Below, in pieces: positions 1 through 7,039 of a DNA stretch of 9,890 bases; the first letter of the stretch is position 1, and each line of letters begins with the position of its first letter. Under the pieces are notes generated by a model. That model did no database searches. It had not been told where the DNA came from and saw only the letters and a list, made by a program, of their open reading frames with translations. Source of the DNA: an uncultured Bacilli bacterium (GTDB lineage: Bacteria > Bacillota_I > Bacilli_A > RF39 > UBA660). The DNA lies in NCBI GenBank assembly GCA_949280095.1, contig CASDHD010000046.1, positions 1 through 9,890 of the forward strand, read 5' to 3'. The position numbers and the translations under genes were made by a program.

Positions 1-151
1 TTTCTACTACATTGATTTCTTTTTGTCTTGTTGTATACATGATATAGGCATAACTTACTCCTATTATTAGTGCAAGTATTAATCCTATACTTGCTAGACT
101 TAAGATTTTCTTCTCGGTCCTTCCTAAGGTTCTTTTACTTTTATCTCTCAT
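1..151 (-). CDS. Membrane-anchored protein, N-terminal fragment (runs off the left edge)
   Basis: Fifty codons are visible, beginning with ATG at 151 on the minus strand; the rest lies outside the window. The N-terminus is basic (MRDKSKRTLGRTEKK), followed by one hydrophobic segment at about residues 16-38 (ILSLASIGLILALIIG) ending in the motif SYAYIMY, then a polar stretch. This is a signal-anchor or signal-peptide arrangement, so the body of the protein is probably outside the membrane. The ribosome binding site is weak (GGAAAG about 12 nt upstream), but a good sigma-A-type promoter lies just upstream (185-213). It is transcribed divergently from the small XRE regulator at 258, which may control it. 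From memory, N-termini ending in SYAY are common on secreted or surface proteins of low-GC Firmicutes; no family can be named from this fragment. Confidence 0.7.
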   Translation of the reverse strand, partial: MRDKSKRTLGRTEKKILSLASIGLILALIIGVSYAYIMYTTRQKEINVVE

Positions 152-164
152 TTTTGATACTCGC

Positions 165-231
165 TTTCCGTGTATTTTAAATATAATATACCCGTTTTTC
201 GTGTATGCGTCAATACAATTTTTGCGTGTAT
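165..231 (+). repeat. Three direct repeats TTTNCGTGTAT, candidate operator
   Basis: The 11-bp motif TTTNCGTGTAT occurs at 165-175, 196-206 and 221-231, all in the same orientation, with offsets of 31 and 25 bp (about three and two and a half helical turns). All three copies lie in the 106-bp gap between two divergent genes, one of which encodes an XRE repressor-like protein. The middle copy is inside the spacer of the minus-strand promoter. The simplest reading is an operator set for the adjacent regulator. Confidence 0.5.
185..213 (-). promoter_or_regulatory. Sigma-A-type promoter of the left-edge membrane protein gene
   Basis: On the minus strand the -35 is TTGACG (208-213) and the -10 is TATATT (185-190), separated by exactly 17 bp. 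The expected transcript start is near 178, about 27 nt before the ATG at 151. One copy of the CGTGTAT repeat (200-206) lies inside the spacer, so a protein bound there would block polymerase. A plus-strand TATAAT (182-187) overlaps this -10 and could serve the divergent regulator, but it lacks a convincing -35. Confidence 0.6.
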
Positions 232-257
232 GTTACAAATAGGATACGAGGCGACTT

Positions 258-482
258 ATGAATAGATTAAGAGAAATTAGAGAAGATAAAGACCTATACC
301 AAAAAGATATTGCAAAAATATTAAATGTTTCTCAACAACAATATTCTAGATTTGAAAATGAAGAGAATGAGTTATCTTATAGTGGTCTTAAAAAGTTAGC
401 TGATTTTTATAATACAAGTATAGATTATTTACTTTATCGAACAGATGAACGAAAACCTTATCCAAAAAGTATTGTTAAATAA
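258..482 (+). CDS. Small XRE-family helix-turn-helix regulator
   Basis: This 74-residue protein is almost entirely one Cro/CI-type DNA-binding domain. Residues 1-12 form the first helix. The helix-turn-helix is at about 14-35 (YQKDIAKILNVSQQQYSRFE), followed by ELSYSGLKKLADFYNTSIDYLL, the usual last two helices of the HTH_3 fold. A short basic tail (RKPYPKSIVK) replaces any ligand or dimerisation domain. The start is supported by GAGG (248-251), 6 nt before the ATG. It is the only clear plus-strand gene in the window and diverges from the membrane protein at 1-151. The three CGTGTAT repeats between them suggest it represses itself and that neighbour. Stand-alone regulators of this size are often phage- or plasmid-derived, but nothing else here shows a mobile element. 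Confidence 0.85.
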   Translation: MNRLREIREDKDLYQKDIAKILNVSQQQYSRFENEENELSYSGLKKLADFYNTSIDYLLYRTDERKPYPKSIVK

Positions 483-490
483 CCACAAAA

Positions 491-517
491 TAAAAAGGCT
501 TTTTTTGTCTTGCCTTT
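491..517 (-). terminator. Intrinsic terminator after capA
   Basis: Read on the minus strand, AAAGGC (512-517) and GCCTTT (494-499) form a 6-bp stem with a 12-nt A-rich loop, followed by TTATTTT. The first arm overlaps the capA stop codon (516-518). It sits at the convergent end of the XRE gene and capA, but the T tail favours termination of the minus-strand transcript. Confidence 0.6.
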
Positions 518-1625
518 ATTCTTCGTATTCTAAATTAGTACTACTATCTAGTACTTTTTTTAAAACTAATTTTTGTTGTTCATCCTCTAATAATGTTGGT
601 TGATAATCATTTAAATCACTTCTACTAGAAAGTGAGCATGGAATAATCTCTATTGAAGTATCAACTAGAACATCATCTTCATAATAAAAAGTTTCTTGAA
701 AAATCATAGTGTCTTTATCACTCGGATTACGATTTCCTCCAAATACAAAGTTTCCTAATGAATATACGATATACTTTCCGTTATAATTTTCAATACCTTG
801 TAAAACATGTGGATGATGACCTAAAACCAAATCGGCTCCTTGATCAATTGCATATCTTCCAATTTCTTCTTGACCGCTATTTTGTTTTGGTTCTCTTTCG
901 ATTCCCCAGTGGTATGTCATAACGATTAAGTCTGTCTTATTTTCTTGAAAGAATTGTATTGCTTTATCTGTTTCCAGTTTTGCAGTTTCTTCATTCCAGC
1001 CTGTTAATCCAGCTAGACCTATTTTTTTACCTTCCACATCCATGATTGTATAATTTTCATAACCAAAATAAGGAATACCTGCATTTTCTAAGTTCATGAT
1101 AGTATCTGTATATCCTTTCTCTCCATAATCATAAGTATGGTTATTGGCTAAATTAACAGCTTCTACACTTCCCTCGATTAAAATATTTGTATAGTCTTCA
1201 TCTCCTTTAAAGTTAAATTTTTTATCTACGCGATAACTTTTATCAGCATCAGTGAATGTAGTTTCTAAATTGGCAATTGTTAGATCATCATTTGCTAGCA
1301 CATCATAGACTCCATCAAAAAAATAACCAAAATCACGATTATTATCATCCAGTACGTTTGTAAAACTTCTTTCATAATCGAAGTTTGTGTCAGTCCCAAG
1401 TGTGCAATCTCCTACTGCACTAATTGTAATATCTAATTTTTTTACCTCTTCTGGTTCTTCTACAAGTTCCATATCCATTACTTCCGTAGGCTCTTCTTCT
1501 AAAAAATCTTCTGCCAAATCTTCAATAGATATGAATTCTGTTTTTTCTTCTTGTCCACAACCACTTAAAAGAAAACCAAATCCTACTAACAAAGCTACTT
1601 TTTTCCATTTACTAGTTTGTTTCAT
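516..1625 (-). CDS. CapA-family (PGA_cap) metallophosphoesterase-like lipoprotein
   Basis: This 369-residue protein has a lipoprotein signal peptide: a basic start, a hydrophobic stretch at about 9-20 and lipobox LSGC, with Cys23 as the lipidated residue. It should therefore be anchored on the outer face of the membrane. An acidic linker (about 25-62, many Glu/Asp) leads to the catalytic-type domain. CapA-family motifs appear in order: ISAVGDCTLG (68-77), NLE (119-121), NLANNHTYDYG (158-168), YHWG (238-241), GHHPHV (269-274) and YSLGNF (288-293). The family is named after poly-gamma-glutamate capsule synthesis, but many members occur, as here, without capB/capC; the true substrate is unknown. 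AAGGGGG precedes the ATG. It is monocistronic: a terminator from the upstream gene lies at 1671-1701 and its own at 491-517. A weak promoter (TTGTAC, 17 bp, TACTAT) may lie in the gap upstream. Confidence 0.9.
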   Translation of the reverse strand: MKQTSKWKKVALLVGFGFLLSGCGQEEKTEFISIEDLAEDFLEEEPTEVMDMELVEEPEEVKKLDITISAVGDCTLGTDTNFDYERSFTNVLDDNNRDFGYFFDGVYDVLANDDLTIANLETTFTDADKSYRVDKKFNFKGDEDYTNILIEGSVEAVNLANNHTYDYGEKGYTDTIMNLENAGIPYFGYENYTIMDVEGKKIGLAGLTGWNEETAKLETDKAIQFFQENKTDLIVMTYHWGIEREPKQNSGQEEIGRYAIDQGADLVLGHHPHVLQGIENYNGKYIVYSLGNFVFGGNRNPSDKDTMIFQETFYYEDDVLVDTSIEIIPCSLSSRSDLNDYQPTLLEDEQQKLVLKKVLDSSTNLEYEE

Positions 1626-1670
1626 AAATAAAATTCCCCCTTAAAAACGAATATATAGTACCACAAAATA

Positions 1671-1701
1671 AAAAAATGTACAAATATATTATACATTTTT
1701 T
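1671..1701 (-). terminator. Intrinsic terminator after the Bax-inhibitor-1 gene
   Basis: AAAAAATGTA (1671-1680) and TACATTTTTT (1692-1701) form a perfect 10-bp stem with an 11-nt loop. On the minus strand it begins directly after the stop codon (1703-1705) and runs into a T-rich tail. The stem is AT-rich and symmetrical, so it could work in both directions. Confidence 0.6.
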
Positions 1702-1702
1702 A

Positions 1703-2350
1703 TTAATCTCTAGAATTTCCAAATATCCTTAATAGGTCTAAGAATATATTAATATAGTCTAAATATAATTCTAATGCTCCTACGATACTTAAGTTATCTT
1801 CTGGAATATCTCCATCTTCACTAAGACGTTTAATTTTTTGAACATCGTAAGCTGTAAACCCTATAAATACTAGTAAACTTATAATTGAAATAATCAAATC
1901 GAATGTGTCGCTGTTTGTAAACAGGTTTATTAAGAAACAAATAATCACTGCAAATAATGCCATCATTAAGTAAGTCCCTATGCGAGTTAAATCTAAATTT
2001 GTATAATATCCTATTAGTCCAAAGACCAAAAAAACAACTGCTGCAAGTAAAAAGACATATAGAATTGATGTTAACTCATATACAATGAAAATTGATGAAA
2101 AAGTAAGACCTGTTACAAAACTGTACAGGATAAAAAATATTCGAGCTGTATTTTTCCCCATTGTTCTTGCCTTTGCTGATAAAGCAATTACTAATACCAA
2201 TTCTACGATACATAAAATGAGATATGTAGAATTTTTAAAAATATTAATAATCATCATTTCATTGTGTGATACAAAATATCCTGTTGCAAATGTTATCAAT
2301 AACCCTATACACATCCAGAAAAAGGTTTTGCTCATTAACTTATTTTCCAT
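1703..2350 (-). CDS. Bax-inhibitor-1 / YccA-family membrane protein
   Basis: This 215-residue integral membrane protein has six clear hydrophobic helices (about 9-27, 38-57, 69-88, 91-112, 121-141, 147-166) and a seventh hydrophobic segment near the C-terminus (about 188-208). The end is diagnostic: YDVQKIKRL followed by GALELYLDYINIFLDLLRIFG, matching the BI-1 (UPF0005) signature with its conserved Asp residues. The start chosen is the ATG at 2350 because AAGGAGGAG lies just before it. An in-frame ATG at 2410 would add 20 residues, but it lies upstream of the -10 element and has no binding site. Bacterial homologues include YetJ, a pH-sensitive calcium leak channel; YccA is linked to control of FtsH. 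Which role applies here is not shown. It has its own promoter (2378-2406) and terminator (1671-1701). Confidence 0.9.
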   Translation of the reverse strand: MENKLMSKTFFWMCIGLLITFATGYFVSHNEMMIINIFKNSTYLILCIVELVLVIALSAKARTMGKNTARIFFILYSFVTGLTFSSIFIVYELTSILYVFLLAAVVFLVFGLIGYYTNLDLTRIGTYLMMALFAVIICFLINLFTNSDTFDLIISIISLLVFIGFTAYDVQKIKRLSEDGDIPEDNLSIVGALELYLDYINIFLDLLRIFGNSRD

Positions 2351-2377
2351 TTTCTCCTCCTTATTTAATATATGCAT

Positions 2378-2406
2378 ATTATAGCATGTTACATGCTGAT
2401 TGTAAA
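2378..2406 (-). promoter_or_regulatory. Promoter of the Bax-inhibitor-1 gene with a palindromic spacer
   Basis: On the minus strand the -35 is TTTACA (2401-2406), the spacer is 17 bp and the -10 is a perfect TATAAT (2378-2383) preceded by TGC. The start point should be near 2371, about 20 nt before the ATG. The spacer contains AGCATGTAACATGCT, a perfect dyad with 7-bp arms (2383-2389 and 2391-2397) around one central base. This looks like a repressor operator. Confidence 0.75.
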
Positions 2407-2411
2407 ACATT

Positions 2412-2439
2412 TAAAAAAGAAGAAAACTTTTTTTCTTCT
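2412..2439 (-). terminator. Intrinsic terminator after ychF
   Basis: AGAAGAAAA (2418-2426) and TTTTCTTCT (2431-2439) form a perfect 9-bp stem with a 4-nt loop; on the minus strand it is followed by TTTTTT. The first arm overlaps the ychF stop codon (TAG, 2438-2440). The T run ends 5 bp before the -35 of the next gene, so the spacing is very compact. Confidence 0.65.
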
Positions 2440-3538
2440 ACACATTAAATCGAAAATAAACGATATCCCCATCTTGCATTAAGTAATCTTTTCCTTCTAA
2501 ATATAGCTTTCCTGCTTCTTGCACTTTTTTTTCGTCGTTTAATTCTTCTAAGTCAGAGAATTTCATAATTTCTGCTTTAATAAATCCTCTTTCTATATCA
2601 CTATGAATTAAACCAGCACACTTTTTTGCAGTCGTTCCTTTTTTGAAAGTCCAAGCTCGAACTTCATCACTACCAACAGTAAAAAAAGTTTGTAGTCCTA
2701 ATAAATCATAGGTAGCAAAAATAAGTTTGTCTAATCCACTATAGTTAATACCTAAATCATGTAAAAATAATTCTTTTTCACTCGCTTCAAGTTCCGCTAA
2801 TTCGGACTCAATTTTTGCACACATCACAATAACTCCAGCTTGCTCTTTTGCTGCATATTCTTTTACGATTTTAGTATATTCATTATCTACTAGAGCAATA
2901 TCATCCTCTACAATATTGGCTACATAAATAATTGGTTTTAATGTAATAAAATTAAATGGTTTTAAAATCGCAAGTTCGTCCTCATCAAATGATAGTAATC
3001 TTAAAGCTTGGTTATTTAATAAAGATTCTTTAGCTTTTTTTAAGACTTCTACTTCTTTTAAAGCTTCTTTATCTTTTGTTGTTTCTGCTTTTTTAGCAAT
3101 TTTATCTATTCGATTTTCAATAATTTCTAAATCAGCAAGAATAAGTTCTAAGTTGATTATTTCAATATCACGTATAGGATCCACTCCTCCTTCTACGTGA
3201 ATAATGTTTTCATCTTTAAAACATCTTACTACTTCTACTATGGCATCTACCTCACGAATATGAGATAAAAATTTATTTCCTAGCCCTTCACCTTTAGATG
3301 CACCTTTTACAAGACCTGCAATATCTGTAAATTCAAAAGTCGTAGGTACTAAACTTTTGGGTATATACATATTTTCTAAAAATTCTAAACGTTTGTCAGG
3401 TACTGTTACTACCCCTACGTTTGGATCGATGGTTGCAAATGGATAATTTGCTGCTAAGATATTTTTTTTAGTAATTGCGTTAAATAAAGTAGATTTTCCT
3501 ACATTAGGTAATCCTACTATTCCAGCTTTTAGAGCCAT
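2438..3538 (-). CDS. ychF: Redox-responsive ATPase/GTPase YchF (OLA1 family)
   Basis: This 366-residue protein has the usual full length for YchF. The P-loop is GLPNVGKST (9-17), switch II is DIAGLVKGAS (72-81), followed by GEGLGNKFLSHIREVDAI, and the base-recognition region is around IYVANIVEDD, where the family departs from the standard NKxD and binds ATP in preference to GTP. A coiled-coil insertion (about 135-190, Lys/Glu-rich) precedes the C-terminal TGS domain (about 280-366), ending in GDIVYFRFNV. YchF is cytosolic, associates with ribosomes and is implicated in stress responses. GAGGTGA precedes the ATG. It lies 78 bp downstream of the AbgT gene with no convincing terminator between, so it is probably read from the parA operon, perhaps with an additional promoter. 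YchF near DUF951 and soj/parB is a recurring Firmicutes arrangement. Confidence 0.95.
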   Translation of the reverse strand: MALKAGIVGLPNVGKSTLFNAITKKNILAANYPFATIDPNVGVVTVPDKRLEFLENMYIPKSLVPTTFEFTDIAGLVKGASKGEGLGNKFLSHIREVDAIVEVVRCFKDENIIHVEGGVDPIRDIEIINLELILADLEIIENRIDKIAKKAETTKDKEALKEVEVLKKAKESLLNNQALRLLSFDEDELAILKPFNFITLKPIIYVANIVEDDIALVDNEYTKIVKEYAAKEQAGVIVMCAKIESELAELEASEKELFLHDLGINYSGLDKLIFATYDLLGLQTFFTVGSDEVRAWTFKKGTTAKKCAGLIHSDIERGFIKAEIMKFSDLEELNDEKKVQEAGKLYLEGKDYLMQDGDIVYFRFNV

Positions 3539-3616
3539 TACTTCTCACCTCACTTTAAAAATTTAATAAACTTTTCTAATTCCAACTTTAAACATTTATT
3601 TACATCTCTCCTGTTT

Positions 3617-5161
3617 TTATAATGTTGGTGATACTCCTACACCAATTGGAAATCCTACTATATACCATACGATTAAAACTGTCAATAATAGAACACATGT
3701 CATAGCAATATAAGGAATTTGATATTTAATTGCTTTTAAGACATTAACTGGTTGTTTCTTTTGATTATATTTTTCTAAGAATGCTAGATAAATAACAAAA
3801 TAAGCAAATAATGGGGTGATACCAATTGTTACAGACTCCCCAAAGCGAAAGATAAGTTGGGTAAATTCAGGAGATATTCCAGCATTCATAAACACAGGTA
3901 CACTAACTCCCGATAAAATCGACCATCTAGAAATTGAGGAAGGTAAAAATATAGTTGCAATGGCACTTACAAAAAATAATAAAACAATTAGTGGTATAGC
4001 AGTAAAAGCAGTATTGTTCAAAAGATTTGACAATGCTGTAACTACTACTGTACCAATATTTGTATACTTCACTACATTAATTAAAATAGAAGCAAAGAAA
4101 ATCAAAACAAGTACTCGACCTATTTCATCTAAAGAATGTCCTAAGTCATCGCAAAGTTCATGATTGTTTTTGATTGTTTTGGCACCAATACCATAGAAAA
4201 AACCGATAATAACCATTCCCATCGTAACAATGAAAACAAAGCCACTACTAAAAAATGAGTTATAACTAAATAGTTTATCAATGTAAAATATTTGGCTATT
4301 ATCTAAGAACTTTCCTGAAAAAGGTAATCCTGGGACAATGTTGTACAGAAAAATCAGAAAATAGAAGAAGAAAGCAAGAAATGCTAGTGCTAATCCTTTT
4401 TTTTGTTTTTTATCTAAAGTAACTTCTTCTTCAATTTCGGTTTCAGGAACTTCGTATTTATCTACTTTATAAACAATATATTTTTCTGTAATACGAGTGA
4501 TTAAGAAAGCTAATACAGCAACAACAACTATCATTATGAATAAAAAACTTGTTGTTTTGATTACATAGTTACTATCTAATACATGGGCAGCTAAAGTTGT
4601 TAAAGAAAGAAGTGAAGAATCAAGACTTGTAAAAATAAAATTAATTCCGTACCCACAGGTAAGTCCAGCAAAAGATGCTATAATTCCTATTGCTGGATTT
4701 CTTTTTCCTGTTTCAAATAAAATAGCACTAATAGGCAATAAAATAACAAAGGATAAATCACCAATTACCCCAAGTAAAATACTAATCAAAACAAGTACAA
4801 AAGTTACATTTACTTTTTTTGCATTTTTGGTTAAAAGGGTAAAAGCTACTTTTAAAAAACCACTTTTTTCCATAATTCCGATTCCAATTAATATAATGAT
4901 TAAACTACTAAGTGGAGCAAAGTCCATAAAATTAGAAATAGTACTTGTAAAAATATATTTAAGACCACTCAAACTAAATAAGGAATTTATCTCAGCAATA
5001 TAAGTATTATATTCTAATGAAGATGTACTGATTTTTCTGGATGTCGCTTGAATACCTAATGCAGATAAAATGCCACTTAAAAGAATAGTGATTCCTATCA
5101 TGATTAATAGGGTCATAATAGGATGTAATGTGATTTTTTCTTTAATTTTTTTTACATTCAT
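3617..5161 (-). CDS. AbgT-family transporter (p-aminobenzoyl-glutamate transporter / MtrF-YdaH type)
   Basis: This 514-residue polytopic membrane protein matches the AbgT family in length and motifs. It has an N-terminal helix, a large extracytoplasmic loop (about 37-70), then PLSSLIIILIGIGIMEKSG (83-101). Residues known to matter in MtrF can be placed by their spacing: Asp181 (in TSLD), Trp413 (SISRW), Pro431, Arg439 and Pro450 (ITP) are kept. The Asp usually found three residues after the Arg is Glu442 here, and the usual Asn before the Trp motif seems replaced (SAIATIFLPSS). Family members take up p-aminobenzoyl-glutamate or export sulfonamides; the substrate here is unknown. Its ATG overlaps the DUF951 stop as ATGA, so translation is probably coupled. 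It interrupts the DUF951-ychF pairing often seen in relatives. Confidence 0.88.
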   Translation of the reverse strand: MNVKKIKEKITLHPIMTLLIMIGITILLSGILSALGIQATSRKISTSSLEYNTYIAEINSLFSLSGLKYIFTSTISNFMDFAPLSSLIIILIGIGIMEKSGFLKVAFTLLTKNAKKVNVTFVLVLISILLGVIGDLSFVILLPISAILFETGKRNPAIGIIASFAGLTCGYGINFIFTSLDSSLLSLTTLAAHVLDSNYVIKTTSFLFIMIVVVAVLAFLITRITEKYIVYKVDKYEVPETEIEEEVTLDKKQKKGLALAFLAFFFYFLIFLYNIVPGLPFSGKFLDNSQIFYIDKLFSYNSFFSSGFVFIVTMGMVIIGFFYGIGAKTIKNNHELCDDLGHSLDEIGRVLVLIFFASILINVVKYTNIGTVVVTALSNLLNNTAFTAIPLIVLLFFVSAIATIFLPSSISRWSILSGVSVPVFMNAGISPEFTQLIFRFGESVTIGITPLFAYFVIYLAFLEKYNQKKQPVNVLKAIKYQIPYIAMTCVLLLTVLIVWYIVGFPIGVGVSPTL

Positions 5162-5349
5162 TTTTCTTCACCCAATACTTTTTTTAATTTTCGTTCAAAT
5201 TCTAGACGACCCATCATAATTTCACGCCCACAATTTATACATTTGATTTTGATATCAACACCCATTCTTGTTATTATCCATTCATTTGTTTTACAAGCAT
5301 GTGGCTTTTTCATAATGACTTTATCATTTAATTTATAATTTTTGTTCAT
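5158..5349 (-). CDS. DUF951 family small zinc-ribbon-like protein
   Basis: This 63-residue protein matches DUF951: LNDKVIMKKPHACKTNEWII near the start, then IKCINCGREIMMGRLEFERKLKK. Cys19, together with the CxxC pair in CINCG, suggests a metal site or OB-like fold, but the function of the family is not established. The start is well supported: GAGGTG precedes the ATG at 5349, even though this start lies 17 bp inside the mscS gene. The TGA stop overlaps the AbgT start as ATGA. DUF951 is commonly found beside parB, mscS and ychF in Firmicutes, and this context is kept here. Confidence 0.9.
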   Translation of the reverse strand: MNKNYKLNDKVIMKKPHACKTNEWIITRMGVDIKIKCINCGREIMMGRLEFERKLKKVLGEEK

Positions 5350-6148
5350 GATGCACCTCGATTTGTGTATATGGTATTTTTATTTTATCTTTATCATAGA
5401 AAGTTTTGATAATTTTTAAAGCATCTCTTTTAATTTGCCATTGTCGTTCTTGAGAGCATTCAAAACTAATCATATAATTCACGGCACTATCATCTAGTGC
5501 AGATATACCTAAATACTGTGGCTCTTTTTTTACTCCATCTATTTTTTTGATTTCTTCTAATATTTTATTTATTGTTTTTTCTACCGCTATTGTTTTTGCT
5601 TCATAAGAGGTTGGTATATCAATAATAACATTAGCTGGTTTTTGACTAATGTTTACTATTTGGTCTATATTACGATTAGCAATGACTAAAACCTCACCGT
5701 TTACTTTTTTTATTTTAGTCGTTTTTAAACCCATGTCAATAACTTCTCCTGTGAAATCATTATAATTCACAATATCTCCAACTACAAAGAAATTATCCAT
5801 AATAATCGTTATTCCACATATTAAATCCTTTATTGTATCTTGTAAGGCTAAACCTAAAACAGCTCCCGCAACTCCTAAACTTGCAATTAAAGCTTTTGTA
5901 TCGACGCCATATAGATTTAAGGCTGTTAATCCAAGAAGAATATATATAACATATCGAAAAATATTCGAAACTAATTTTACAATCGTATTTCTTTTTTTTC
6001 TTTCAAAATTATTTTTACCTGAAGTAATTACTTTTTCAATAATTTTTTTTCCAAAATGATAAATTACTATTCCAGCAAGAATAATAATGGCAAGTCCATA
6101 TACTTCTTTCATTGCTAAAAATGATAATACCCCTTTTGCAGTTTCCAT
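5333..6148 (-). CDS. mscS: Small-conductance mechanosensitive channel (MscS family)
   Basis: This 271-residue protein has the compact MscS layout. TM1 is at about 16-34 and TM2 at about 58-80. The pore-lining TM3 is at about 84-112 with the Gly/Ala-rich stretch IASLGVAGAVLGLALQDTIK. After that comes the beta domain, with VVGDIV (122-127) and the family motif TTKIKKVNGEVLVIANR (about 143-159), then a C-terminal alpha/beta domain to residue 271. Such channels open under membrane tension to release solutes during hypo-osmotic shock. The ATG follows directly on the parB TAG stop with no gap, and its binding site (AGGTGA) lies inside parB, so translation is probably coupled. It overlaps DUF951 by 17 bp. 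Confidence 0.92.
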   Translation of the reverse strand: METAKGVLSFLAMKEVYGLAIIILAGIVIYHFGKKIIEKVITSGKNNFERKKRNTIVKLVSNIFRYVIYILLGLTALNLYGVDTKALIASLGVAGAVLGLALQDTIKDLICGITIIMDNFFVVGDIVNYNDFTGEVIDMGLKTTKIKKVNGEVLVIANRNIDQIVNISQKPANVIIDIPTSYEAKTIAVEKTINKILEEIKKIDGVKKEPQYLGISALDDSAVNYMISFECSQERQWQIKRDALKIIKTFYDKDKIKIPYTQIEVHHEQKL

Positions 6149-7039
6149 CTAATCACCTGCTATTTCTATTCCTAATATTTCTAAAATTCTTTCTAGATCT
6201 TTTTCTCTGTCAAATGGAATTTCAATTCTATTTTCTTTTATTTTCACTTTAGTTCCTATTTTTTCACGCATGACTTTTTCATAGATTGTATAATGCATAT
6301 TTTTTTCTTCTGCTTTTCGATTGATTTTATTGTTTTTTGGTAAATCATTTTCTGAAATAATGCGTTCAAGTTCTCGGACACTAAGGCTTTCACTAATAAT
6401 TCTGTCTGCTAACTCATTGATTAGATTTTCATCACTAAGTTTACTCAATGCACGAGCATGTCCCATACTTATTTTACTGTCTTCTACAAGTTTTTTTGTA
6501 GCATTGGGTAGTTTTAATAGGCCAAGCATATTGGTTACATGGCTTCTGCTTTTTCCAAAACGACGGGCAAATTCTTCTTGCGTCATATGACTTAAGTTGA
6601 TGATATTTTCATAAGCTTGTGCTTCATCAATTGGATTTAAATCTTCTCTTTGAATATTTTCGACTAGCGCAATTTCCATCATCTCTTGGTCATCAAATTC
6701 TTTGATAATAGCTGGTATAGTACTAAGTCCTGCAACACTAGCTGCTTTTGTACGACGTTCACCTGCTATTAGTTCATACCCCTTTACAGATTTTTTTACT
6801 ATAATAGGTTGAACAATTCCATATTCTTTAATACTTTGGGCAAGTTCTTGGATCGAATCATCATTAAATGTTTTACGTGGTTGATATGGGTTACTTCTAA
6901 TTTCTTCTAGAGGTATTTCTACAATATCGCCCTTCTTTGCTGAGTCCACAATTTCTTGCTCAAAGTTATCAAAATCAATTACTTCATTGGAAAAAAGTTG
7001 TTCCAAACCTTTTCCTAGTGCCTTTCTTTTAGTTTCCAT
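6149..7039 (-). CDS. parB: Chromosome-partitioning protein ParB (Spo0J)
   Basis: This 296-residue protein begins METKRKALGKGLEQLF, the typical Spo0J start with the GKGL motif that activates ParA. Next come EIPLEEIRSNPYQPRKTF (41-58), the CTP-binding GERRTKAA box (93-100, usual GERRxRA), ENIQREDLNPI (127-137), a helix-turn-helix for parS recognition (about 151-177, GKSRSHVTNMLGLLKL) and a dimerising C-terminal domain. ParB loads on parS near the origin, slides as a CTP clamp and works with ParA/Soj and SMC in chromosome segregation. The ATG at 7039 overlaps the end of parA by 11 bp. AAGGAAG lies 12 nt upstream, rather far; an in-frame TTG at 7048 is only 3 nt from it. The ATG gives the usual family N-terminus and is preferred. 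No parS-like site (TGTTTCACGTGAAACA) was seen in the window. Confidence 0.95.
   Translation of the reverse strand: METKRKALGKGLEQLFSNEVIDFDNFEQEIVDSAKKGDIVEIPLEEIRSNPYQPRKTFNDDSIQELAQSIKEYGIVQPIIVKKSVKGYELIAGERRTKAASVAGLSTIPAIIKEFDDQEMMEIALVENIQREDLNPIDEAQAYENIINLSHMTQEEFARRFGKSRSHVTNMLGLLKLPNATKKLVEDSKISMGHARALSKLSDENLINELADRIISESLSVRELERIISENDLPKNNKINRKAEEKNMHYTIYEKVMREKIGTKVKIKENRIEIPFDREKDLERILEILGIEIAGD

Noticed and set aside
1387..1644. Plus-strand ORF opposite capA, and similar ORFs opposite bax1, abgT, parB and ftsH
   Set aside because: They are antisense shadows of well-supported genes, with low-complexity translations and no binding sites.
2351..2410. 20-residue N-terminal extension of the Bax-inhibitor-1 protein starting at 2410
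   Set aside because: It lies across the promoter, has no binding site and is polar; the ATG at 2350 has AAGGAGGAG directly before it.
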